Assembly: GCA_025331445.1 (NCBI GenBank)
Contig: JAIWNE010000001.1
Coordinates: 806,001-870,000, forward strand
Source: Blakeslea trispora
Lineage: Eukaryota > Mucoromycota > Mucoromycetes > Mucorales > Choanephoraceae
DNA length: 64,000 nucleotides
Direction of reading: 5' to 3'
In this document: positions 1 through 12,095 of the stretch, one piece after another
Layout of the letters: every line of letters starts with the position of its first letter
Position numbering within the stretch: position 1 is the stretch's first letter
Position numbers and translations under genes: made by a program
The notes under the pieces: model-generated
Database searches by the model: none
What the model saw: the letters and a program-made list of their open reading frames with translations, nothing else
What the model was told of the DNA's origin: nothing

Positions 1-1
1 T

Positions 2-995
<994 letters not shown>

Positions 996-1686
996 ACTAG
1001 CATAATTCTTTTTTTTTTCTTTGTCATTTTGTAAATAAATAAAGGCCTTAAGCAATCTAGGTTTATTGTTTGCATGTGTTATATGTCTAAGATGATTTGA
1101 TATTGCTTAATGGAGACGCAATATTATTGTCTTGTAAGGGATAGTGCGCAAAGATTTTTATCCCTTTTTACTTCAAAATTAACTTGCATTGACCTTGTTA
1201 TATGTAACTCTGGTATTAAACAGCAGAAATGAAGGACAAGTGATTTTTAAGAAGTTAGAGTGAAACAAAAGAAAAGGAACAAATATTGTAGTAACTTAGA
1301 GCAGAATAACTCAAATAGCTTTATTGATAGGACAAGGTATCACCAAAATAGTCGTTCGCATTGAAGAAGTTGTAGTTTGACATAGTCACTACCTAACTTC
1401 ACATATTGTTATTAGTCCCTTGATACTTATTACAGATCATTGTATTCATTTATTACATCTCTTCTTTCTATATCACTTTATTCTCTTTACTTTACTTATA
1501 TCTCTAGTCGGATGACTTAAAACCTGGTGCTCATTACTTATAACCTTGCTGCCTGATTGCTCTGTTATATCTATTTGTTCTCTTTCTCAAGTTACTGCAA
1601 AAACTATCCTTTGTCCTGTAACAGTTCAGAGATCCAAGAGCTTCCTTTTAAACTCCGACCAGTCAAAATGAAAATCAAAAAGTAAC
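996..1686. other. Intergenic, no gene seen
   Basis: AT-rich DNA downstream of PEX6. An AATAAA-like signal lies at about 1034-1042. No open frame, repeat or RNA gene is recognised before the tRNA. Confidence 0.5.
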
Positions 1687-1769
1687 TCCGGCCTACCTGA
1701 TTCGAACAAGTGACCTAAAGATGACAGATTAACTACAGTCTTCCGCTCTACCAACTGAGCTAAGGCCGG
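1687..1769 (-). tRNA. tRNA-Tyr (anticodon GUA) with a 10-nt intron
   Basis: On the minus strand a 7-bp acceptor stem (CCGGCCT with AGGCCGG) closes a cloverleaf with a D arm (GCTCAGTTGGTAGAGC), anticodon GTA (plus strand 1734-1736) and T arm ACTTG-TTCGAAT-CAGGT. The discriminator base is A at 1687. The 5-bp anticodon stem pairs only if 10 nt (plus 1723-1732) are removed just 3' of base 37, the standard position of tRNA introns and typical of tRNA-Tyr. The mature length is 73 nt before CCA. An A-run at 1677-1681 (T-run on the coding strand) is the likely Pol III terminator. Confidence 0.93.
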
Positions 1770-3890
<2,121 letters not shown>

Positions 3891-4979
3891 TTCAAAACTA
3901 CTCAAACCTTAAAAAGCCCAAAGCTACAAACACTACTAACCGTGGTCCTCACAACGAGCGCAAAGACAAAGAATATTGGGGAGTTTTCTATCTCAATAGC
4001 GCCGGTCATTCTCAGCGTGAGATAGCTGGGCTCGTTGAATTATCTCTTTCAACTGTGAACAGTATTACTGCTCATATCAATAAAACGGACTCACGCCTGT
4101 CTCGCACCTCTTCTGGAGCACCTATGAAAGTTGATGAAAGAGATTTGAGACACTTACGGTCTATTGTAATCAAGAATCCTTTCTTAAGCTTCAATGGTGT
4201 CAAGCATGAATTAGAGAAATTTGGTGTCAACTTCTGTAGGATGACAGTGATTAGGTATCTCCGTAGTATGGGGTTTGATTCTTACAACGCCAAGAAGAAG
4301 CCTGCATTGACACCACAGCACAAGCAAAGATGCTTGGAATGGGCCCAGAAACATGTCAATTGGACCACTGATCAATAGATCAGTGTCATTTGGTCGGATG
4401 AGTCTCGTTATGAGATAGAAAGACATCGGGGCGGTCTCAGAGTCATTTGACAGCAAGACTAAGCCTACAAAGAGGAGCTCACAGTTCCTACCAAAAAGTT
4501 TGGCAAAGGAAGTGTGATGCTGTGGGACTGTTTTTGGAAAGGTGGAGCGGGGCCTCTTGTATTTGTGAATGGCTCAATAGACTCTGAGCGATACATCCAG
4601 ATTTTGGCTGATCACTTCCAGCCATGGCTCTTGGATCTTCAAGCCAAGGAAGAAAGGACCTTCAATTTCCAAGAAGACGGCGCTACATGACACACTGCTG
4701 CTGTTACTCGTGCTTGGAAGACTAGGCATATGATCAATGGCTTTGAATTCTGGCCTGCACAAAGCCCAGACTTAAATACCATTGAGCATTTGTGGTGGGC
4801 TCTTGAGTTGAGGATTGAGAGTAGACAACATACGGTTCAAAATGCTGCTCAATTGAAGGAGCTTTTGTTGGAAGCATGGAACGAGACCAGCCATGATCTT
4901 TTCATACGTTCTTGTTGACAGTATGAGGGATAGGTGCCAGGCTGTTATTGATGCCAAAGGCAGCCCTACCAGATATTAA
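3891..4979 (+). pseudogene. Decayed Tc1/mariner transposase
   Basis: The reading frame encodes a helix-turn-helix N-terminus (HSQREIAGLVELSLSTVNSI), a second HTH region and the three blocks of a Tc1 DDE catalytic domain: WSDESRY, NFQEDGAT and SPDLNTIEHLWW. The C-terminal RCQAVIDAKGSP block lies one frame over, ending at TAA 4977-4979, so there is a frameshift near 4905-4912. In-frame stops lie at 4376-4378, 4448-4450, 4460-4462 and 4688-4690. The three catalytic acids survive, but with four stops and a frameshift no full protein can be made. The left end is approximate, and I could not identify flanking inverted repeats. Confidence 0.85.
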
Positions 4980-5314
4980 GTAAAATTTTTTATTCGTATA
5001 ATCTTAAAGTAGACATGTTAAGGATTCTTTGACAAAAGTATGATGAGTTCAGGTGTGAACATACATGATAAGGATCCTTATGGACTCATATATCTTGTAT
5101 GTGGAGTTTTTAAAAAGCTGATTGTCGATATTTGTGGCACGTTGTAAGTAAAAGTAGTAAGACTTGAATACCTGCACAATTGACATTGCTTGTTTCGTAA
5201 TGACTATATATATGGCAATTGTGGTACCGACGTGCTTCAAAAGTCTGAATCATGCTATCGATCATTCTTGTTTACTTACTTGAATTCTATTGGAGTTGAA
5301 GTCAATGGGGATTG

Positions 5315-6585
5315 TTATATGGATTCTTTGTCTCGACATTTATCCCAGCACTTGTAAGAATGCGAAACGAAGCCTCTTAAATGACTTTTCTCTACCTTGT
5401 CACAGGCTTCCGTGATTCTTTTTGACAAAGCGTCTTCCTACAAAAACCAATGACGTTTAGCTTTACTCTTTGCGACTGACCTGAATTGTTCTATTGGGTT
5501 GAGCTCAGAGAAGATACACACATTTGTATACTCGATACTCAATATAATTCCTTATGTTTTCATGCGTATGAATGGGTGCATTATCCATGACTATACAATG
5601 GCCTTTGATATGCGGATGCTTGTCAATTTTATCGAGAGTCATTTTTAAGAAACTGATATAGTGGTCTGAGCTTATGCACCCTTCAGCCTTTCTCTTCTTC
5701 GTAGATCTCGTTTTTTTTTACACCGACTGTAATCAAGCCCGCAGCAGAGATAGCACTCAATATAGACGTCGTGTTTGCTCTCGCTGTAGGTCGGGTAACA
5801 ATAGCGCGAGTACCTTTTGTAGACTAAGCCCTTGAGCGTTTCATATTTACATCAAAAACAGACTCGTCTAGAAACACACAATTCGTCAGAAAGTCCACGT
5901 CTGTATTTTCTTGTTTACAAACCCAATCGTACTTTTCCTCAATCTTTGCTGGACTGTTTCTCTCAATAAAATGAAAGTCTGCTTCTTTTAGCGAAAGGTT
6001 TGACTCACATCTCATAAAATTATTAACAGTGCTGCATGATATTTTAAGATAATGGAATCGCTCCAATAAATGCTCGGTCACTTCAACAATAATAGCAGAG
6101 GGATTAGAATCAATGAAGTTGATAACAGTCGTTTTATGCTCTTCAGTTAAGATGCACTTACGGTCTATTTTTTTTTTTTTTTTACAATTATCAAAAATGC
6201 TATCAGGATCTCTCTCGTATTGTTGAGCCCGTCTGTATGCTGTTTGAACATGAATTCCCAACTGCTTTGCTGCAGCTGCTGCAGTCACACACTTTTCAGT
6301 CTTCAGATCAAAAAACCTAGCTTTATCCTGGACTGTATAACGCATATACTCTCGTTTTGGTTTTGCCTCCTTCATATGAACATCGTCATCTTTTAGCTTT
6401 TCTAACAAAATTGGAGATGTCAAAGAAGATTTACTGAGGACTACTTCTCCCAAGTACTCTGTATGAGTAGCAACAGTCTCAACAATGAATTCATTCCCAT
6501 CAACAATGTAGTCCATGGGTTCGGGACCACTATTCTCATCAATAACATTTCCATACCCATCTTCATATAAAAATATTGTACTCAT
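5315..6585 (-). pseudogene. Decayed IS630-like transposase
   Basis: A 253-codon open part (6585-5824) begins with an acidic leader, then a helix-turn-helix segment (VTAAAAAKQLGIHVQTAYRRA) and a second recognition domain, and stops at TAG inside RSRA*STKGTRA, where relatives usually carry Trp. Past this stop the homology continues: GTRAIVTRPTARAN, then after a frame change VMDNAPIHTHENIRNYIE (second catalytic Asp), LNPIEQF (third acidic residue) and a C-terminal block that closes at the stop 5315-5317. FLDESVFDVN holds the first Asp. A run of T at 6170-6183 interrupts the middle. It lies convergent with the Tc1 relic. Confidence 0.8.
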
Positions 6586-6914
6586 GTTGAGTTGTGAAGT
6601 ATCGAAAAAGAAAAAACATCAGAAGAAAATGCTCACTCTCCATTTGTATCTTTCGGATGGCAAGAATCGCAATTGTATTGAACAGATTTATAGAACTTCT
6701 TCCTTTTCAGGCTTTCTAAATTATCTCAGCCAAATAAATACTCCAATCAAGATACTCACTCTGTTTATTAGCTACAGACATAATGAACAAAGTTACATTG
6801 TGTAAAACCTAAACCAACAAGCAAGAAGATTACAAAGCTTTAGTCTTTTTTTTTATCTACTGATCGTAATAATGTACCACAACTATAGATCAATTTAAGT
6901 AATTACTGAAGCAG
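6586..6914. other. Spacer between transposon relic and MULE
   Basis: No gene is recognised. This is AT-rich sequence upstream of the IS630-like relic and flanking the left target-site duplication of the Mutator-like element. Confidence 0.4.
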
Positions 6915-6922
6915 ATATCTAT
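6915..6922. repeat. Left target-site duplication of the MULE
   Basis: ATATCTAT, repeated at 11173-11180 just outside the right TIR. Confidence 0.75.
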
Positions 6923-6923
6923 C

Positions 6924-7063
6924 GAGAACTACTCGCGCGCCCCTCTCGCGCGCCTCAGTGGCTTAGATATAAGTGAGGTGGCTTATGAGGACGTCCTCTT
7001 TTTTGGTCATGTTAACAAAGATGAAGGTCCTGTGTAACTCGTACCTGAGTAGAATAAATGCAT
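6924..7063 (+). repeat. MULE left terminal inverted repeat
   Basis: Begins GAGAACTACTCGCGCGCC. Its outer 35 bp are CpG-rich, unlike the AT-rich surroundings. It is an apparently perfect inverted copy of 11032-11171, and the match ends at 7064 (A against G). Confidence 0.92.
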
Positions 7064-7122
7064 AGCATCTAAAAGCAATTAAAGAAATCCTCCTCTTTTA
7101 TTTTGCTTTAGTCATTCACAAA

Positions 7123-10100
7123 ATGAGTCAAGAAAATTTGTTGCTAATTAATGTTGTAGAGTCTAGTGACGATATCAGCGAAATTGATATTGAGTCATAC
7201 GACATTGAGGAAGTTAAAGCTGAAAATGAGTTCAGCTTCGAGATGTCAAACGGAGTCATCACGATCGACTCATCAGATTCTGAAGTTGACACTGAGAGTG
7301 CTTCTGTTGAAGTTGAAGCTAGTGAGTGGGGAATTTCTATATGTAATTTCCAATTTTAAGCGTATTGATTTACATCGTGTTTAGCAAATGATGTACTGGA
7401 GTTGACTATGAGCAAGACTCTTGAAGACAAGGAGAAGGAAAGCTCTGATGAAGACGACGAGCTCGATGAAGAATGTCTTTTTCAAAGTGTTGATGAAAAT
7501 TCAAGAAAAGTTGCTGCTATGAAAAAGGAAATGGAAGAAGTTTTTTCTGTCGGTAGCGAATTTTCTGATATTGATGAGCTTAGAATTCGTGCTCAAGAAT
7601 TGGGTAAAAAGCATAATTGCCCAATTACAACCGACAAATCGGATCAAAAGCGCCAAGTTATTACTCTGATCTGTAGACATGGCAAGCAGTTCAGAAAATC
7701 TCGCAAGGTTGTTGATTCGTCTTTGAATAAAGATGACAACAATCTTAAGAAGGGCAAGAAAAGAGAAAGTACCAAAAAGGGCTGTCCATGTGTGATTGAA
7801 GCTCGTTTGTGCCCAGCAAGGAAGATGGTAACTGTGCGAAGAGTAGATGGTAACCACAACCATCATTTTGCCAATGATGCTAGAACCTATAAGGTTAACC
7901 GAAAGCCAAATGCTGAGGTTTTCGAAGAAGCTGTTGCTTCCCTACAGTACAATACACCAGCCAAGGTTGTTGAGGTATGCTTTCAATATTTTATTCGAAT
8001 TGTGAGAGTAATTGATTGAGTAAAATATGAACAGTTTATGCAATTGAAAGGCATAAACTATGTAACTAAGCGAGACATGGAAAACATGCAGCAAATGCAT
8101 CGCGCTGACTCTGATATGACTTCGTTCATTACTAATCTGCAGCGCAAGCAATACAACGTGCGCTTCACCAAGAACCAAGAAGGCCGTGTAAATGCTGTAT
8201 TCTTTATCAGCGATCATGCAATTCAGGAGCTCCGTAGATTTCCTGAATCAATCGTAGTAGATGCAACCTACAAAAGCAACTGCCATTTGTATGCCTTGCT
8301 CAATTTTGTAGTTGCTGGTACCGTTTCGAGCAGAGAAAGACCAGGTCAGTTGGCTACAATTCCCGTTGCAAGCGCCTGGATGGAAAGAGAGACAAGATCT
8401 GTCTACAAGTGGGTCTTGCAACAGTTGAGAGAAGTGGTTTGGCCAAGAAACTTGAGTCCTGAGCAGCTCGAGCTTCCAAGTGTCTTCACGACTGACAACG
8501 ACGCTGCTCTGAAGGGAGCTCTTCAGGATGTATTTCCTGAATCGGCTCACTTACTGTGTTATATACACATTGAGAGACATTTTAGAGAGCGATTTCTAAA
8601 AGAAATCAATCCTAAGTTTGAAGGTAAAGGAAACTCTAGATATTCTTGAGAGCCAAGATCAAGTAACTGTTCTTGAATTTTACTTTATAGTGCATGAACG
8701 CGAACATTATGAAGCTGAACACAAAAGTTTGATATTTGATATTGCTCGTGGATGCACCACCAAGGAGGAGTACGACGATGCCAAGAAGTCATACGTCAAC
8801 TTCCTTAACCGTGACGGACTTCTTGTTAACAAGAATACATGTATTGAGTATTTCCAACTGTAAGTTTGGTATTTGGCTTTATTATGACTAGTCTAAAAAT
8901 CATTTTTATTATTGAATAGTATGATACAGTCAGAAGTTCAATGGGGCAGTTATTATGCTAATGCCCATCCCCATATGAACAACAGATCAACAAACCGTGT
9001 TGAGGGCACTCATGCTGCTATGAAGCATAGCATTGGATCTTCTAAAGGAAAAATGGGCCCTGTTACTGATAAGATCGATCATTGGTACAAGATGAGAGTA
9101 AGGTCGAATATTAGTGTTTGTTGAAATATTTATCTGATTTTTGCTTCTAAAGGAGGACTATCGTAACTTTCAAATGGAACATGAAAGTCTCTCTATTCCT
9201 GTTTCCATTATCACGAGCGAAGTGCAGCACTTGTTGAAGTCTTTGCAAGGCAAGATCACCAAGTTTGCTTTGATCAAAGTAAAAAACCAGCTCGTAAAAG
9301 GTTTGAAAGAGAAACAAGAGGGCCTTTTAAGCCAAGAATGCTCTTGTTTTGTGAAGGTGTGGCGCTTACCTTGTCGCCATGAACTACTTAAATGCGTTGA
9401 GTCTAATGGCGAAGTAACACTTGATGCTGTTCACCCCAGATGGCACATTCCTTTCATCAACGGAAATGGTAATTTGTGATAATGAAAGTAATGCTCTTTA
9501 GTGTTAATTGTATTTCTAGTTGCTAAAATCGGCCAGCTTAGTCTTGAAAACAAGACTAACACTCCTAGTGGTGATTATCAAGATGTAGTCAATGGCGAGT
9601 TCTCAATTGTGTATCAGCACTTGAGAAACCAATTGGATGATATATTCATGAGAAGCCAGACGTATCAAGAGAAGCAGCATATCATTGATGATATGCAAGC
9701 ATTGATCGACCAGCTTGGCCCAAAAAATGTTGGCAATGCTAAAGCGCCTACTTTGGCAACTGTGCATAAGGGAAGACCCAAGTTGCAGAAAAGAAACCGT
9801 GTTGGTGTCGAGATTGTCAAAGACAAACTCAAAGACAATGACAAAGAAAAGGCCAAGAAGCGCAAAAATGAAAATAAAGAAAGTGCAGAAAGCAGAAAAA
9901 AAAACAAAGATTGAAGATGAAACAGGTACTCTCACAATAGATCAACTTTTTTAAGCTAACTGGGTATCCTGTTTACTTAGTGAAAGTTAAGAAAGAGGAT
10001 GTTGAAGATGACGATGTTGAAGGTGATAGCAGTACAGTTTCTTTGAAAAAAGAAGAGAAGGAGTATCTCTCTATTATTGAGCAGATACACCCTTCGATTC

Positions 10101-10827
10101 TAGACACTTGGTACACTGCTGTCATTAATGTACGCAAAGATGGATTCTGTGGATTCAGAGCTTTGGCAGTCCAGTTGTTTGGAGATGAGAATGAATTCTG
10201 GAAAGTCAAGAAGCAGATGAGAGACTTCCTTCTCATGATGGACGAAGAAAAAGATGAGAATACTGGCTTTTACAAAGCGCATCTTAAGGGATTCATAGAT
10301 TATGATGAACTTAAGTCAATTGTGTGCTTTGGGCTAGAGGAGAAGATTGGCAGCGAGTACATTGACTCGACCATATGCAGTGCAAGCGAGGAGCATTGGT
10401 TTCTTATGCCTGGATGTGCTCAACTAGCTGCTGACACTTTTCAGAGACCAATTGCAACGTTTGCGGAAAAAAAGTATACTAAAACTCCACCTTGTACTTT
10501 CATTCCTTTGTACCTTAGACAAGAAACTAAGAAGAAAAAAGAAATGCCTCTGCTTTTGCAACGAGTAAATGACAATCACTTCGTTACCTTGAGTATGAAG
10601 CGATCAGTCAAGCCAATTTGGCCATTGCCTGTTGCTAGCATGTATGAAAGTGCATGTATCTCTCTTGGTGTGTCTCCAAATTTCAAACGTACATTTTGGA
10701 ACCATTATTTGTTCTTTCAAAGCAGAAAAGAGCAATTAGGTAGAGTATTCTGATATCTCATTCATTTCTTTTCAAGCTAACATCCACTTTAGATGATGCT
10801 GAAACGGTTGAGATCAATATCGATTAA
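7123..10827 (+). CDS. MULE transposase with FAR1-like, SWIM and OTU-like domains (frame break in exon 7)
   Basis: Nine exons fit: 7123-7321, 7385-7974, 8035-8623, 8691-8859, 8920-9097, 9153-9468, 9520-9925, 9981-10739 and 10793-10827, about 1080 codons. After an acidic N-terminus come a FAR1/WRKY-GCM1-like zinc domain (LICRHGK, GCPCVIEARL, DGNHNHHF), then the MULE catalytic core with VVDATY (Asp 8260-8262), FTTDNDAAL (Asp 8494-8496) and NRVEGTHA (Glu 9002-9004). A SWIM finger CSCFVKVWRLPCRH, a lysine-rich linker, and an OTU-type cysteine protease domain (DGFCGFRAL, Cys 10148-10150; NDNHFVTL, His 10577-10579) follow. The start has an AAAATGAG context. Exon 7 runs to TGA 9912-9914 unless one base is dropped near the A9 run at 9896-9904, after which everything to the stop at 10825-10827 is in frame. 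The OTU part could instead be a separate product. Confidence 0.85.
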
Positions 10828-11031
10828 ATCAACAATGCTAATTTTCACTTTTTTTTACCTCTCTCTTTTTTTTCAATCTTTTTTATTTTTATTATATTTT
10901 TATTGAATTCTTTTTTCTATCTTTCATTTATTTATTCTTATTCTATGTTATATCAGTATCCAATTAAACCTCTTTTTAAAATTATTACAATCAAAGCAGA
11001 AGTTGTTTCACAATTCAAAAATATCACATTC

Positions 11032-11171
11032 ATGCATTTATTCTACTCAGGTACGAGTTACACAGGACCTTCATCTTTGTTAACATGACCAAAAAAGAGG
11101 ACGTCCTCATAAGCCACCTCACTTATATCTAAGCCACTGAGGCGCGCGAGAGGGGCGCGCGAGTAGTTCTC
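11032..11171 (-). repeat. MULE right terminal inverted repeat
   Basis: Inverted copy of 6924-7063 with the same length of 140 bp. It ends GGGGCGCGCGAGTAGTTCTC at 11171. Confidence 0.92.
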
Positions 11172-11172
11172 C

Positions 11173-11180
11173 ATATCTAT
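11173..11180. repeat. Right target-site duplication of the MULE
   Basis: ATATCTAT, the same 8 bp as at 6915-6922. Confidence 0.75.
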
Positions 11181-11537
11181 AGCACTAAAAGATTGTCTGA
11201 AGTTTGAATGTATCAGTGAACTTTGCTTTAATTCGAACATGGTTGTTACTTGTTAACTTCAAGCATCGATTTGTCTGCTGTTTTTTCTCTTTAGTCAAAT
11301 ACGATGTATAATAAAGATGAGAGATGTGTTCAAGAGGTTGATGGAATAAAATAGAGAACTAAAGTTATATACAGAATATAATGAATGTGCACAAACAATT
11401 TTTTTTATTATATCAATATATACAGATGGCCCATATAATAAGAGCTTAAGTGTTTTAAATATTTTTTAAGAAAATGATAAATGTTACAAAAATTATGGGC
11501 GACTGTACAAGTTAAAGCGTAATGTAGATGTAGTGGC
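11181..11537. other. Spacer downstream of the MULE
   Basis: AT-rich, no gene seen. It contains the 3' flank of the minus-strand secreted repeat protein. Confidence 0.4.
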
Positions 11538-12095
11538 TTAGTGGTGTTTCTTGTGACCCTTGTAGTCATCCTTATAGCCACCACCATGCTTAGAACCATA
11601 ACCGTAGTCACCATGCTTGGAGCCATAGCCGTAACCACCATGCTTGGAGCCATAGTCATCGCCACGCTTATGATGAGAGCCAGAGTCCATATGAGAGCCA
11701 GAATCATGGTGGGAACCAGAATCATGGTGGGAACCAGAATCATGATGAGAGCCAGAATCATGATGAGAGCCAGAGCCAGATCCATGGTGAGAGCCGGAGC
11801 CGTATTCTTCTCTCTTGTGATGGCCTCCTCCACCACCACCGTGGCCTCCACCACCATGGCCTCCTCCACCATGACCGCCATAACCGCCACCATAGCCACC
11901 ATGACCGCCATAACCGCCACCATAGCCACCATGACCGCCATAACCGCCGTGACCACCATAGTCATCGCCGTCATATTTGTTATCATCGCCTCTCTTCAAG
12001 ACGTTGTTGGATTTTACTTCCTCGGCGACAGGAGAAGCAGTAGCCATCATAGAGAAAGCAGCAGCAGAGAGTAGAATTGCGTTGAGAATTTTCAT
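11538..12095 (-). CDS. Secreted Gly/His-rich repeat protein with Kex2 sites
   Basis: A 185-residue protein in one exon. Residues 1-21 form a signal peptide (MKILNAILLSAAAFSMMATAS) with likely cleavage before PVAEE. A short pro-region ends at Lys-Arg 34-35. Residues 36-93 are Tyr/Gly/His repeats (GGHGGYGG units), ending at Lys-Arg 94-95. The next block, to Lys-Arg 143-144, is five near-identical HHDSGS units. The last block repeats YGSKHGGYG three times and ends in KGHKKHH. Three dibasic sites separating three different repeat blocks is the layout of Kex2-processed secreted repeat proteins. No catalytic domain is present. A wall, adhesive, metal-binding or peptide-precursor role is inference only. 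Confidence 0.8.
   Translation of the reverse strand: MKILNAILLSAAAFSMMATASPVAEEVKSNNVLKRGDDNKYDGDDYGGHGGYGGHGGYGGGYGGHGGYGGGYGGHGGGGHGGGGHGGGGGGHHKREEYGSGSHHGSGSGSHHDSGSHHDSGSHHDSGSHHDSGSHMDSGSHHKRGDDYGSKHGGYGYGSKHGDYGYGSKHGGGYKDDYKGHKKHH

Larger units (their letters stand above)
6923..11172 (+). mobile_element. Complete Mutator-like element (MULE) with OTU domain
   Basis: A 4250-bp unit is bounded by long terminal inverted repeats (6924-7063 and 11032-11171) that read as identical over 140 bp. It is flanked by the same 8 bp, ATATCTAT, at 6915-6922 and 11173-11180, with one unmatched C next to each repeat end. Target duplications of 8-11 bp and long TIRs are Mutator hallmarks. The single gene inside (7123-10827) encodes a MULE transposase, giving an internally consistent autonomous element. 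Identical TIRs suggest recent transposition, although the gene carries an apparent +1 frame break in its distal part. Confidence 0.9.
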
